Positions 11,228 to 23,539 of a stretch of 59,745 nucleotides of DNA are shown here, one piece after another. The position numbers and the translations under genes are program-made. The notes beneath the pieces were generated by a model. That model did no database searches. It was not told the DNA's origin and worked only from the letters and a program-made list of their open reading frames with translations. Position 1 is the stretch's first letter; each line of letters starts with the position of its first letter. The DNA lies in the NCBI GenBank assembly GCA_015680685.1, contig MNCI01027444.1:5399-65143 (forward strand), written 5' to 3'. The DNA comes from Gnetum montanum. Taxonomy: Eukaryota > Streptophyta > Gnetopsida > Gnetales > Gnetaceae.

Positions 11228-11468
11228 TATATATTTTCTGAACCAAGTAAATTTCCTTTGGGTCTCAATCCAGCCTAATAAAATCCTTTCTGTTTCGGTT
11301 TCGTGGCTTTAAAGCTCCCACGTGCTCCATGCCTTGGACAGGTGAAATTTTTAAATTTCTTTCAAGTCTCACCTGCATCCTCAGAATCAGAGACATCTAC
11401 ATAAACAAGCAAGACAGAGAACCAATTAGAAGCAGCATTTTCATTCCACCAGAACACAAAAAAAATCA
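11228..11468 (+). promoter_or_regulatory. Candidate proximal promoter and 5' UTR of the reductase gene
   Basis: A G-box CACGTG lies at 11319-11324, flanked by E-boxes CAGGTG (11339-11344) and CACCTG (11370-11375). Possible TATA elements are TATATAT at 11228-11234 and the weaker ACATAAACA near 11400. bHLH/MYB regulation through such boxes is common for flavonoid genes, but no binding is shown here. The transcription start is not identifiable from sequence alone. Confidence 0.4.
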
Positions 11469-12956
11469 ATGGAGGAAAGAGTGTGTGTTGTAGGAGCAGC
11501 TGGTTACGTTGGATCTCATCTGGTCAAGACTCTGCTGCACAGAGGTTTCACAGTGAATGCCACCCTCAGAAACCCCGGTATTATTATATTCACCCAGTAC
11601 TTCTTTGAAATCTGCTATACACAATCATCATTCATGTCCAGATATTCCAGGTAATTCTCATCAAGGAATTTGGATTTTGCAGATGACCCACAAAAAATAC
11701 GGCCTCTGCTGTCTTTGGAAGGGGCCTCTGAGCGGCTGAAGCTTTTTAAGGCCGATCTCAACCAAGAAAATTCTTTAGATTCTGCAATACAGGGCTGCAC
11801 AGGCGTGTTCCATGTTGCTAGTCCACTTGCTAATGCTTTGGCAGGGCTGTCCGATGTAAGATCTGACCATAATATTTACAAATTCGTTCATCCATCCAAT
11901 TTTGGCATTTCATTTTGTTTAATCCCGAAAACCCTTTTTAATTTTATTTCAGGAACAAGTTATAGAAGCAGCAGAAAAGGGAGTATTAAATGTGCTGAGA
12001 TCCTGCAGCAGAGCAAAGACTGTGAAGAGAGTTGTGTACACATCGTCTCTTGCGGCATCCACACCAGTCAACGAAAATGGAGAAAATATTGGGCCAGTCG
12101 ATGAATCCAAGTGGACTCCTCTGAACTTTGCAAAGAATCAAAAACGGGTCAGTCAATCGTACAAGAAAATTTGCTGATCTTCTCAGCTTTTCAGTTCATT
12201 TATCTGTTACTCTCTGGATGACATTCATTTCCTCCACGGCAGCCTTATTCCATTTACAAAACAGTAGCGGAGCAGACGGCTTTCCGATATGGGGAAGAAA
12301 TTGGAATCCAAGTTGTTTCAATCGGGCCGACCATAATCAGCGGTCCCTTCATCACAGAAGAGTTTCCTTTCAGCTCTCTGTTTCTTCTGTCTCCCCTCAC
12401 TGGTCCGAAGTTAGAAAATTTTTGCTTGCACTGTTGATTGTTTTTTCATCTGCAACTAATTCATTTATGACGTTCTGTTCAATCCGTGTAATGAAATTCG
12501 TCAGGGAAGGAAGATTTCTTTGAAACCCTAAGATACCAGAGGAAGTTCATCGGGGCTTTGTCGATCGTTCACATCGATGATGTGTGTGATGCTCATGTGT
12601 TTTTAATGGAGCACCCCTCTGCAACTGGGCGGCACATCGGCTCCGCTGTTTCCACATCAATTTCAGAGTATTTTGGTTTCCTACACAGTAGATACCCACA
12701 TCTCGTATTGAAAATAGAGTGAGTGCTGTGATTCTTCTTCAGAAGAGGGTATCTTATATTTGAGAAAGTGGAAATAGAAAGATGTAATGCAAGTTTTGTT
12801 TTGTGTTTCAGGGCAAAGACGGAGGAGGATGATTATCCATTTGCAGAGGCTTCTTCCAAGAAGCTCAGGGAGATGGGGTTTGTGTTCAGACATGGATTAG
12901 CTGATATCCTTGATGATTGCATTAGTGCTGCCCAATTGCATGGCTTATTGCCTTGA
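11469..12956 (+). CDS. Dihydroflavonol/vestitone/anthocyanidin reductase-like NADPH-dependent reductase, six exons
   Basis: Exons read as 11469-11577, 11683-11855, 11953-12147, 12243-12402, 12505-12718 and 12812-12956. All introns are GT-AG and 93-105 bp long; exons sum to 996 nt, giving 331 residues, normal for the DFR/extended-SDR family. The Rossmann dinucleotide motif GAAGYVG is at residues 9-15, the NADPH-type Arg in ATLRNP at 34, the active-site Ser in VVYTSS near 126, and catalytic Tyr161-x3-Lys165 in YSIYK. The substrate-binding half has [11 protein letters not shown] and [10 protein letters not shown]. Family members reduce dihydroflavonols, anthocyanidins or related ketones in the cytosol. 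DFR, anthocyanidin reductase and vestitone reductase cannot be told apart from motifs alone. No stop or frameshift is seen, unlike everything around it. Confidence 0.9.
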
Positions 12957-13439
12957 ATTATCCAGCCGTTTCGTATTTATGAAATAATCAGGGATTGTAC
13001 CCCTTCGCATTTTAGCTTCACTGCTGCTGCATCAAACGTGCATTTATGCCTGGAAAATGACAAGTGTTAACTAGATGTAACCTGCTCTCATTTTTCACTA
13101 ATTGACAAATTGAGTAACGGAGCATTTGTATTCTGGTCACGTTTGAATAACTGATGTGTTAATGTTCAATGCTTAATACTCATATAAAGGATTATCGCTT
13201 AAAGCTTTAATGTTTGTTCATTCTGTCAATAGGTTAGGTGCAAAGGGTCAATAGATGAGCTTAACTTCTTTGAGTATGTTTTAGAAAGGTTGGTAGATGA
13301 GGAAAAGCTTAACCTCTTCAAGTCTTAAACAAGAACGATGGTTATACCTAGGCTCAAAACTACATCTTCCAACTTAAGAAATAAGTACCTAGACTGAAGT
13401 AAAATAAAATTTAGGGACTTGGACTTAATGCTAAACTTT

Positions 13440-13540
13440 GGGGGTGTTAAAACCCACAATAGTTGAAATATAGGTACACCCAAGATTTATAGAATTTTAT
13501 AACTCAATGTTACCACTAAAATCGAACTAGTAGAATTGGA
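13440..13540 (-). repeat. SINE-like fragment (body plus B-box-like end)
   Basis: Read on the minus strand it aligns with 31190-31292 (plus), sharing GGGTGTnG...CACCC..., ATTTATAG/ATATATAG and TATAACnCAA. It ends in a B-box-like GTTCGATTTTAGTGG. The 5' head is missing. Related body fragments lie at 30240-30300 and 30355-30420. Confidence 0.45.
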
Positions 13541-13602
13541 CTTGGTGCTAAACTTTGAAAAGATATTGAAAAAATGCCAAAAACTTTTCTTGATGAGGTG
13601 TT

Positions 13603-13690
13603 AACCTAATAGTAACCCTCTTAATTTGAAAGCTCTAAGTTATTGGTTCAATTCTGATGAGTAAGGGTTCAATTCCTACCCCCAATTTTC
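13603..13690 (+). repeat. tRNA-like SINE head candidate
   Basis: GTTAACCTAATAGTAAC resembles a pol III A box and GGTTCAATTC about 45 bases later a B box; a second GGTTCAATTCC follows. This resembles 31138-31200 but no body follows it. Weak evidence. Confidence 0.3.
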
Positions 13691-14881
13691 AAAATGTGTA
13701 ATGGTGCTACCTTTGAAAAATATTGTTTAGCACTACCTAAGAGTCTTGTAGTAGCAATGTAAAAGGGTAGACTCAAGGTGGACTATGCCTTACAACATAG
13801 CATACCTATTTCACAATATAGAGCATACAACCTATTAGCCAATGATTAGTGGTGTTAGAGAAATTGTTCAACCTGGGTTTAGGAGGAAGAGGTTTGTCCT
13901 TTTTTATATAAACTATACCAACCTTTTTACCTAGAGCGAAATCTACTTGCTTAACATGTAAGCTAGTCCTCTACTTCTTGTTATGAAACAAGAGAGTAGA
14001 GTTTATCCTTCTAATACTAAGGAAAGACTATTTCATACCTTGGGAGAACCACTCCCCATGCCCAATGATAGCCTTTTATGTGCAAGGATATTGAGATCTA
14101 GCCTCACTATGGCATCACCCAAAAACATAACTAAAAGGAAAAACATACTAATTCTCTACCTTTCAAAAATAGTCTATCTTGGATCCACTTTGATGCCTTC
14201 CAACGTGTCATACCCAAAAAAAATAGAAGCCACTCTAAGTATTCCTATGATGTTTGTATTTTTCATCCTTACAACCAATCCTAAAAAACATCCCTTTTAA
14301 GATACAAAAAGGATTAGGTCTTTCCCTTGTTCAAAAATGCCCTTACAACTTTTACTTTTTACTAAAATGTTTCTTCTAAAGAGAAGAAGAAAACTTTCTC
14401 TAAAGACAAAAGAAAGCATCAATCAAAAATAATGAACAAACTTGTTTGACTCATAAGTAATATGTGTAGTGGACAAATTTGTGCATAGTTCAATTGGTTA
14501 AGACAAAAAAATATTTACCTAGGATATATAGTCAATTTACAACTTCATAACTCAATATTATGTACTCAAATCTAACCCATAACTTAGACATATAAAATCA
14601 ATCAATTATGTAAATAACTCAACTAGTAATCTCATGGCAAGAATCATTATTAAAATATCCAAAGATAATGAATTAATTGTATAGGACATGGCGTTTATAG
14701 TTATTATTAAGGATCACTAAGGGCTTATGCACAAACATTGAACACTATGCTAGAGTAATTGGCCTCTCTTGAGTTTTTAAACATTAATGAAGATTTATCG
14801 ATACACATAAACTATTAAATGCATAGCTTCTTAGCTCACACTAAGATGATATTTTAGAAAATTATTATTAGCATAGGTTGG

Positions 14882-14991
14882 GTGCATTGGAAGGGGTGTG
14901 TCAATCCCCTAAAGATAGACACTATTGAAAGCTACTCAAGACATTAATAATTTTCTATCTTTCATGCACAAGCAGATCCCTTCCAATGCAC
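14882..14991 (+). repeat. Imperfect hairpin, 14-bp perfect outer stem
   Basis: GTGCATTGGAAGGG at 14882-14895 is exactly complementary to CCCTTCCAATGCAC at 14978-14991. Inside, AAAGATAG and CTATCTTT also pair, with a partly pairing stretch between. Total length of about 110 nt fits a MIRNA-type precursor or a very small MITE; I recognise neither a known miRNA nor terminal target duplications. Confidence 0.45.
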
Positions 14992-16219
14992 TTGTATATC
15001 ATAGTACATTTATGCATAAGCATTAGTATGTGTATACCAATGAATGTAAATTATTTTGAATCTAAAAAATATAAGCATCCAATAGGTATTCTATTATTTC
15101 AAGTTGAAGATAGTAAATGTTTTCTTCATTATTATTATTATTATTTTTTACTTTCTCCCTCTGTCTCTTGGTAAGTGTAGTTGTTTCATGAGACTTTATC
15201 AAAGAACTATGGTAGCTTTTAGTATCTTGAAATTGCTTGGTTAATGCAAAGTTAGAGTCTCTGTGATGATAATAAATCCCATATTTAGTTTTCCTTTAAT
15301 CAAATATGGGATTTAATAAATTAATAAAAACTAATAAACTTTATAACTTTTATTTAATTAATAAAGTTTGTACTAGGTTGTATGATAATTTCACCTAAAC
15401 TAAGGAGACCATATCTATTTGATATAGTACTGAACCATCAAGAATGTAGTTTTTCTTTATTTATCTTTATGTATATATTTGTTATTACACGTATCTCATT
15501 GGGATACGTACATAAGCCATATCAAGGGATTGGAACATGTGTATGTTTTCTATTTTCTTAAATTATTTTATTGCTATTCATTAATTTATGAAATGCATAA
15601 AAATAATAAAAAGTACATAAAATATTCTCTCTTGAGGTATCATGATATCATAGTTGTATTTTCTATACCATAGCTTTTATTCATTTATTACAACATAGTA
15701 AGAATAAGATTAAGATTTTAATTTTCATCCCTTTAATAAAATTATAGTTGGATTGTCATGTGTTTTGTTAATACCATTCTTATAGTTACATCTAATAAGT
15801 GCTCATCAATAAGAAATGGGATTGAGGCAAGATGATTAATATGGAGATAGGCTAGTAATGCATTATGTGTCAAAGAAGATTTATTACCATTTAAAATTCT
15901 TTTATAAGTGTATTTAGAGAGTTAAACTTTTGATCTTGTATCTAACATAGCAAATCCACACATCTTGATCTAAAATATCGAAGACTATTCTTTCATTAGG
16001 GTGGTTTCCATGCATATGGAGGAAATTGGTATACCTATTAGTTCATCTAAACTAGTACATAAACCTGTAATTGTGGCCCTAGCTTAAGCTTTAATATCTT
16101 TCAAAATTCCAAGAAAGCCTTCAAATCAAGGATCATATGTCAAAATTATCATACTAACTCATGTAGTGAGTGATTAAATTAAGGTAGAAATGCTTTCCCA
16201 AAAGAGGATAAACTTAGAA

Positions 16220-17545
16220 AGTTCCTTAATTTATTTGCAAATTACTGGAAACCTACCATGCAAAGCTCTTTTAGACAAATATTTTAGGATAAATTTGATC
16301 TCATAAGAAACATACAAGTCTTGGAACCCACTAACACTTAAAAAGTGCAACATCAGACTTAAGCTTGTTGATTAGTTCATCACTATCTTGTTGGAGTAGG
16401 TGAAGGATGTGGTGACCATCCTTAGTAGGTGGTCTTGTACTTAAATTTCCTAGTAATTGATGTGGGAAATAGCAAGGGATAATTTCCTATCATCATGAAA
16501 TAAGCTTGGCTTAGCAATATTCATGCCAAGTTTGGAATAAGAGACCTTTTCTTGGAGATCTCCAAGGAAAAAATTATAATGTTACAAAAGTAGAGTGTTT
16601 CATGCATTGCATACGGTAACCCAAGGTGTAATTGTGTATAGAAAATTTGGGACATTAAGTAGATAATGATCATAACAGGCAACATATGTGCATAGTAAGT
16701 GTGTGTACAATAGTACCTATATGTAATAATCACAAAGTAAGAAGACATGTAGTGGCTAATAATTAAAGAAGAGTGCAAGTCAGATATATGCATGAAACTA
16801 GTAGAGAAGCTCACAAGTGCCGATATAGATAAATTGAATAAAATGGAATCAATTAGATAAGAACTTTCCTAAGCAAGTCATTACTAAGAAGAATATATTG
16901 ACTAGGGAAAGTTAGAAATGCTAGAAAAGAAAGAGCTAGAGCCTATTGAATTGAAGATATTACTAAATGTTTTTGAATATGCATTACTAAACAATGGTAA
17001 ACTAGTAATTTTTGATGCTAACTTCAACAAGAAATAAAAAGTAGAAGTTTCTGGAAGTTATCAAAAATTGGCTAATATTCTTTGTTTAGTCATATGATGA
17101 AATTACATGTATTGATCCATGCATATGCCAACATCACATCTATACAGATCTAGCCATGAAACCATGTTACTAACCTCAATGAAGATTGAAACCCAAGCTA
17201 ATACAAGTTGTTAAACATGAGATTGAAAAGATACTCAAAGTAGGATTAGTCTATCCCATTGTTAATATTGAGTGGGTGAGCCCACTTGTCATTGTTTTAA
17301 AGAAGGACTACAAGTGGAGGATCTACATTAATTTTAGGTTGTTGAACATCATATTTGAAGATCATTTTCACTATCATTTGCTGACCAAGTTTTGGATACC
17401 ATTAAACAGCATAAATACTATACCTTTTTTGATAAATACAGTAGGTACAATCAAATCCAAATCATTCTAAAAGATCAAATCAAAACCATCTTCATGAGTT
17501 CTTAGAAAATGTTTGCATATAAGAAGATTGATGATCAAATTGGTG
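16220..17545 (+). pseudogene. Relic of a Ty3/gypsy protease and RT
   Basis: Protease remains start near 16255 (CKALLDKYFRINLIS, then VKDVVTILSRWS and IIMK-AWLS), with DKY in place of the DSG triad. The protease-RT linker is near 16930-17110. RT N-terminal motifs follow at 17186-17470: KVGLVYPIVNIEWVSP, KWRIYINFRLLN. The last recognisable piece is FAYKKID near 17515-17530, after which homology is lost before the E2 LTR. It is an older copy of the E1 family, without LTRs or gag visible. Confidence 0.75.
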
Positions 17546-17695
17546 ATTTGGAATAATAATTACTATGTTTTTCCATCATGTTACTTGTCTCTTGAAGTTA
17601 GTCATGGTTTCATAGGTTGATAATAGTGTTTTTCTAAATATTTATTCATAATGATATACTTGTTAAGCTAATCTTTACATCATTTAGATGTTTGC

Positions 17696-18538
17696 TGATG
17701 AAGTAGAGTTGATTGGCTATGTCGATGAGCATGTGTCAACGCAGCCTCATCAACATAGGGAAACATGCATCGATGTAGTGTCATGTCAAGCCTATATAAA
17801 TGCACATACCTACTACATTTATGGCATGTTAACTCACAAGTGTAGCAAAGCTCTTCTAGTTTTTTCCTCTAGAGTTAGAATATTTTCAGAGTGCCCATAG
17901 TAGGAACTAAAGCAATTATATGAATCTTTATTCAAGCATCATTTACCTAGACACATCGACGTGAACGACAATAAAGATGAGATTCTTGAAATTCCATGTA
18001 GCACTTGGAATAGATTAATGTTTCTTACATGCACTTTGTTATTAATGCAATTTACATTCTTGTCTTAATTAATTAATGGATGTAATAATGAACACATAAG
18101 TATGACCACTTTGAGAATTCTATTTAACACTTAGCAATCCTAGTAGTGGCCATTTGGTATGCCTAGTAATTGCCACTTGGTAGCCTAGTGGCATTTCTAT
18201 GAGTTCATGATGTGTATAGAAAGTGGGCCTGGATACTAATGTTAGGATAGTTAGCCTTAGAACCATTAGATAGCTAGATTAGTTAATTATTAGCCATTTA
18301 CCTTTTCATCTACACTTAGGCTACAAAACATATAAAAATATAAATACAAATAAATAACATATGCCTTAGCTCAAACTTAACCATACATAAGAGCCTACAC
18401 AAGTAAGAGCTAAGAAGATGATGATCACATTCCCCTAAGTTACCATCTTTGTCTATAGGCACACTTAAGAGCTACGTCCATAGAATTCAACTAGATCGCT
18501 AGTGCCCACTTGTGATTCATATGGTTGCTCATAACTCA
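17696..18538 (+). repeat. E2 5' LTR
   Basis: 843 bp, starting TGATGAAGTAGAG (like the E1 LTR) and ending CTCA four bases before the primer site. It holds a TATA box in GCCTATATAAATG near 17790, the core TCTTTATTCAAGCATC, AATAAAGATGAG, and U5 blocks shared with E3 and E6 (ACTTAACCATACA, TGATTCATATGGTTG). Confidence 0.8.
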
Positions 18539-18542
18539 TCAT

Positions 18543-18560
18543 TGGCACTATTATCAGGGA
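18543..18560 (+). other. E2 primer-binding site, tRNA-Asp-like
   Basis: TGGCACTATTATCAGGGA matches the tRNA-Asp primer site TGGCGCCGTTGCCGGGGA at 12 of 18 positions. It lies at the same distance from the LTR end as in E1 and E3. Confidence 0.6.
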
Positions 18561-18779
18561 CTTAGTTTAGCTAAGTGCACTAAGTAGGAAAAGATAGCGA
18601 TATCATACAAAGGCATTGTAGGATCATTTAATGATAAATCATTAAAGAAATAAAAGCAGACACATTATTTTCTAATAAAGACTAACATGGCTTCTTCTCA
18701 CAAGAACAAATCTCCATCACTTACTAAAGGAATCAATCAAAGATAAGAGGTTTATAAAACAACCCAATAACCTCATGTT

Positions 18780-21230
18780 GTTTACACCCATTTGAATCCT
18801 TACACTCTAGATATCACCTTCATCCTACATTAGGAAAAGCAACTACAATTGAGAGATATGGAAGGCAACATTGTATTACCTCCCAATTGATCTATTCCTA
18901 CCATGTTAATGAACAATCTCATCATGTTGGGCATCGTTGCACTTAACATAGAGTATGAGGTCCAAGACCACATCTATTGAAATTATCATCCCATTGATGC
19001 CCATTGGAGGAAAGATTGATAGATGAAAGCATAATATGAGGCTTCTAAAGGCAAGAGGTTCCCATCACAGTTATTCTTATAGCAACATAAAGAAAGAAAT
19101 GCCTTCTTTTTGGGCCAATCCCAATACATAGACTCTCCCCTTTCTTTAATGAGGAGACCATTAACCAGAGGTTGCAATCAACTGTGGATAACCTAGGTGA
19201 GAAAAAGAATGGGTTTGAAGATTAGGAAACCTCAAAAGATAATAACCAAAGCCATTCACCTAAAAGTAAGAATAACGATAAGAATAAAGATAAGGAGAAC
19301 CAAAAGGATTAAGGTAGAGATCAAAGAAGAGGATTTAGTAGGCATCATTTTGTTGTTGATTATCCTTCTTCCTCACCCTCATCATCTTCCTCCTCCAACT
19401 CTAACAATAGGAGTAGAGGCAAAGATAGAAGAAAGAACATCCATGATTGGGATGAACATGAATGGCGAGATAGGGATGATCATAGATCCCATCAGGATAG
19501 CAAAGAAAAGGGGCAAGAACAACAACAAAGGGAGGACCGTCATAGAGAATGAAGGCATAACAAGACTCATTATAGACATTGTGGTCATGAAAGGGGCCAA
19601 CAAGACTATTATGACTATGATGAACCTATGCTAGCTACTAGAAATATGTTAAATATTTCAAAGGTAGTTAGAATCCCAACTAGAAGTGTGAAAGATAGTT
19701 GAAGAAAGTGGCTAAATATGAAAAATATCCCTTTATTCCTAAGTATACTCATCAAGAAAGATTAAATCTGGTATTGGTCCTTAGAATTTGAATCTATCCA
19801 CTAATGGAGTACAATGCTAGATCTTTTTAAGGATAAGCATTAAACTTACCTCAAAGTGTCCAACTTGCAAAGAAAAATCCAAGGATGGAAATAAGAAAAT
19901 CATGAATCCTTGGATGTAGCCTTGGGTAAGTATTGTTCTTTTTTGTACTAGTGCCCATGCCATGAATACTCTCAAAGGGACCAACTATGGAATATCATAT
20001 ATGGGCTCATAAATAAAATGAGGAAAACTCTTGGGGTCTATGCCCAAGGGAAATTTTTTGAGCTAAGGGCCCATTAGATCCAAAGGTTAATTGAGATGGC
20101 CAAAGAAGAAGGTGAACTTAAGAAGCATGAAATTGTAGAAGAGTACAATAGGAATCCCTCCATTCATAAGATAAAGGCATTTTTTTTGTAATTATAAGGA
20201 GGAGGCACTGGTTGATGAAATGGTGAAGAGGAAAATCTTGTTGATATAAAAATATTACTGAGATATTGGCTAAGGTAGATAAGATGTGAAACTCCTTGGA
20301 TGAGAAGTTCCAAATAGATTTGAAGATTGTAGAGGAATGAAGAGACCAAGGGGGTAGTGATTAAGAAAGAAGGAAGAAAAAGGATAGAGAATAGGAACAT
20401 AATAGAAACAAAGGTAAATCTGTAGTAGTAGAGGAGGTTTCAGATTCTAAAATAGATTATGATGGTTGTGACATCTACCAATACAAACATCCTAAGAAAC
20501 GTTTTCTAGTGATGTCACATATGCAAGAATTTGGGATATACACTTTGAATCCTAGACTATCAAAATGACAAGCACCTAGGTAGTTGCCTTATCCATGAGG
20601 CAACTATAGGAAGTCATTCCACTAACAAATGTATTATTTGAGTGGAGTGTCTCCTCAACCTCAAGAGCAATATTAGTAATGAAAACATCCATAATCATGG
20701 GGGATGCCACCACCAAGGTAGTAATATCCTTATAGGCAACTTAATTTCTATGAATACTATTTCTAGTAGCTTGTATCACTACATGACTCCTCTAGTCATG
20801 CTTCCTTTTTTTACCACTACTATCCTCTAGAATACTATAGAGCACCTGCTCCAAGAGGGGAGTCTCCTTTTCCTTTCTATCCTCCTCATCACTCATCCAC
20901 TCCTACATCACAACTGATCACACCTTTACTACTTGCTCCATCTATGCAAGGCAAAATTCTTGCATAGTCATAGCAAAGAAACATCACGAGGGTAGTGCAT
21001 TTATAGTAAGATATTCATCCAAGTGGTCCTAAACCCAAGCCTCATAAGAGGCCATTCTTCAGAATCAGCAGTCCCATGAAGCCCTCATAAACATGTGTGA
21101 TTGCCAACCTTGCTACTTCCACCTTTGAAATTCTTACCAAGATACCTTCAAACAAAAAACTCTTCCTAAATCCATACTATCATGTTGACACATATGGTCA
21201 CAAATTAGATCAAGGTCAACCACCTTCCTA
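18780..21230 (+). pseudogene. E2 gag, heavily decayed
   Basis: Landmarks match E1 and E3 gag: the ATGGAAGGCAACATTGT block near 18858, a Ser/Asn/Lys-rich stretch (19197-19560), ENYEPMLATRNMLNIS-type sequence near 19615, capsid-like SLEFES and IQGWK motifs (19770-19890), and a decayed Cys-His motif near 20466-20500. There the first Cys is kept (GCDIYQYKHPKK) but the second is Tyr and the last two are lost. A Pro-rich tail leads to protease. Many stops. Confidence 0.7.
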
Positions 21231-21259
21231 AGAAGTGATATGGTCTTGGGAGTTCCCTC

Positions 21260-21720
21260 ATTTACTTATAGATCATAGGAAATGAACCATGCAAGGCTCT
21301 TTTGGATTTAGGTTCTATGGTTAACTTGATTTCCCAAGAAATGTGTAAGGCTTGGAACCTATCTCCTTTGAAAAAGAGCAACATTATATTAGAGTTAGTA
21401 GATCAATCCATCACTATTCCTCTGGAATTAGTGGAGGATATTGCAACCATCATTTCTAGGTGGTCCTATCCTATTGATTTTCTAGTGATCCATGTGAAGA
21501 ACTACAAGGGGGACTTCCCTATCCTTATGGGAAGGACATGGTTAAGCACGATAGATGCAAAAATAAGAATTTGAGATCTTTCCTTGGAAACTTCCAAGGA
21601 AAATCAATTTGAAAAAGTGAAGAAGAGGAGAGTTCCATGCATTGCATATAATGGCATAGGATGCCATTACGTGCAGAAACTACGAACCATCAAAGACACA
21701 TCACTTCAAGTATGCAATTA
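21260..21720 (+). pseudogene. E2 aspartic protease
   Basis: Same fold signature as E1: CKALLDLGSMVNLIS, LVEDIATIISRWSYPIDFLVI, ILMGRTWLS. The active-site Ser is replaced: GAT-TTA-GGT at 21305-21313 gives DLG. TTA is one C-to-T change from the Ser codon TCA. The triad needs Ser or Thr, so this enzyme would be dead. Confidence 0.85.
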
Positions 21721-22189
21721 GTATGCAAAAATAATAGTGATTCAAAAGTGTTTGTATGTAGTAGCTAAAAAACAAAAAGGCACTCAATGGTTGATAACAG
21801 ATGTGCATAGAACTAGCTGAGAGCCTTACTAGCACTTATGTTGAAAGCATAGATAAAATGGAGCAACTCCATTGCTAACTCTTCAGTGCACAAAGAAAAA
21901 TGGATTGGGGAGAGTTGGAGATCCTTGAGAACTTCAAGCAAGGACTCCTTGAATTAAAGGCTCTATTGACAGGCATGGAATATGCATTTCTCAATAATGG
22001 TAAGCTAGTCATCATCAATGCTAGACTTGCTCTTGAACAAAAATATAAATTATTGAAAGTGGTGAAAAAATAATCAACAACCTTTTCTTGGTTATATTAT
22101 GAGCTTACAAGAATAGATCCTTAAATATGCTAGCGCCATATCTACAAAAAGTCCTCCATCAAGCAAAAAAGATAATCACAATGACAATT

Positions 22190-22965
22190 GTATCCTAAGC
22201 TAAAACAGATTATCAAAGACAAGAGTAAGTAAATCCTCAAAGTTGGGTTCATCTACTCGATCATGGATAATGAATGCGTTGGTAACATATAAAGATCATT
22301 TTCCATTATTATTTGTGAACCAAGTGTTGGACATCGTAGTAGCAATTACTATTACAACTTCTTGGATAGTTATAGTGGCTATAAAAAAATCCAAATGGCA
22401 TCAAAGAACCAAGCCAAGACTACATTCACAAGTCCCTTGGGGACTTTTGCATATAGGAAGATGCCCTTTGGCTTGTGAAATGTGCCTACCACATTCCAAT
22501 TGTTGGTCCTCAACATTTTTTAGCAACAAATTAGTAGTAGGTTAGAAGTATTCATGGATGAATTCTCTACCTATGGGGCTAAATTAGAGCAAGCCTTGGA
22601 CCATCTTGAGCAAGCACTTCAAAGATGTATGGAGACCAATTTGAGGCTTAACTAGAAATAGAGCCATTTGATGGTCCAAGAAGGAATTATCTTAGGGCAT
22701 TGAATTTTCAAAAAAGGGATCGAGATGGACCTAGAAAAAATACAAGTCATCCAAGGAATCACTAGACAACTAGAAATGGTAAAATATGTAAGGTCATTCC
22801 TTGGTTACATTAGTTATTATAGGAACTTCATCAAGAACTTCTTGAAAATTTTCAAATCATTAGTGGAGCTAACAAAGAAGGATGCACCATTCACCTAGAC
22901 TAGGAAATGTGAGAGTGGATTATAACAATTAAAACATAAGCTCAAAGAAACTCCAATTCTATAGG
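22190..22965 (+). pseudogene. E2 reverse transcriptase
   Basis: RT motifs appear in shifting frames: DHFPLLFVNQVLD, then LDSYSGYKKIQMASKN, FTSPLGTFAYRKMPFGL, then FMDE where the family has FMDD (near 22550). The second catalytic Asp is Glu. The thumb follows (LSYISYYRNF). Several frameshifts lie between 22240 and 22450. Not functional. Confidence 0.8.
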
Positions 22966-22969
22966 CACC

Positions 22970-23480
22970 TGACTGGTCCCAGTCATTCCACATCATGAAT
23001 GATGCATCAAATTATGCTCTAGGAATAGTGCTTACACAATTAGATGATTAGAAAAATCCTTACTATATCCATTATGCAAGCTGAAGCATTGTGGGTGCAC
23101 AAATGAACTACACTACCACTAAAAAGGAACTCATGGAAGTGGTGCATGCCTTAGAGAAATTCAAGTACTATGTGCTTGGATACTAAGTTTTTGTTCACAC
23201 CAATCACAGTTCCATCTAGTTTCTCATAAGTAAACCAACAATGAGTCCCAGTGTCATATAGTGATTAATGATTCTTTAGGAGTTTGACCTTACAATGATA
23301 GATAGAAAGGGAACCAATAATGTGGTCATTAACCACTTGTCTCAATTACTATAGGAAAACAAAGAGGATGAAGGATCATTATTTGATCAATTTCTTGATG
23401 AACTTCTCTTTGCCAAAGCCTTTGAAGTGAAAAATCCCAAAGATTACAATTGGTATGATCACATCATCTTCTATCTACTT
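22970..23480 (+). pseudogene. E2 RNase H and linker
   Basis: HIMNDASNYALG (catalytic Asp changed to Asn in the TD position), MNYTTTKKELMEVVHALEKFKYYVLGY and the linker VVINHLSQLL are recognisable on the plus strand, with stops. It precedes the integrase zinc domain as in E1. Confidence 0.75.
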
Positions 23481-23539
23481 ACTTAGGAGATGCCACATGA
23501 ATGGAACAATAGGAAGAAGCAATAGTTTCTTCATTAGGT

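Larger units (their letters stand above)
12957..16215. other. Intergenic DNA downstream of the reductase gene
   Basis: AT-rich, no gene recognised. The first 200 bases probably hold the gene's 3' UTR (GAAATAATCAG near 12980 is a possible polyadenylation element). A 105-codon ORF at 13983-14300 has no motif I recognise. SINE-like pieces (13440-13690) and an imperfect hairpin (14882-14991) are listed separately. Confidence 0.6.

Noticed and set aside
13983-14300. 105-codon plus-strand ORF downstream of the reductase gene
   Set aside because: No recognisable domain, AT-rich composition, no splice or promoter context; treated as accidental.
19197-19634. 145-codon Lys/Ile-rich ORF
   Set aside because: It is the wrong frame of the low-complexity part of E2 gag; the correct frame reads Ser/Asn/Asp/His-rich as in E1 and E3.
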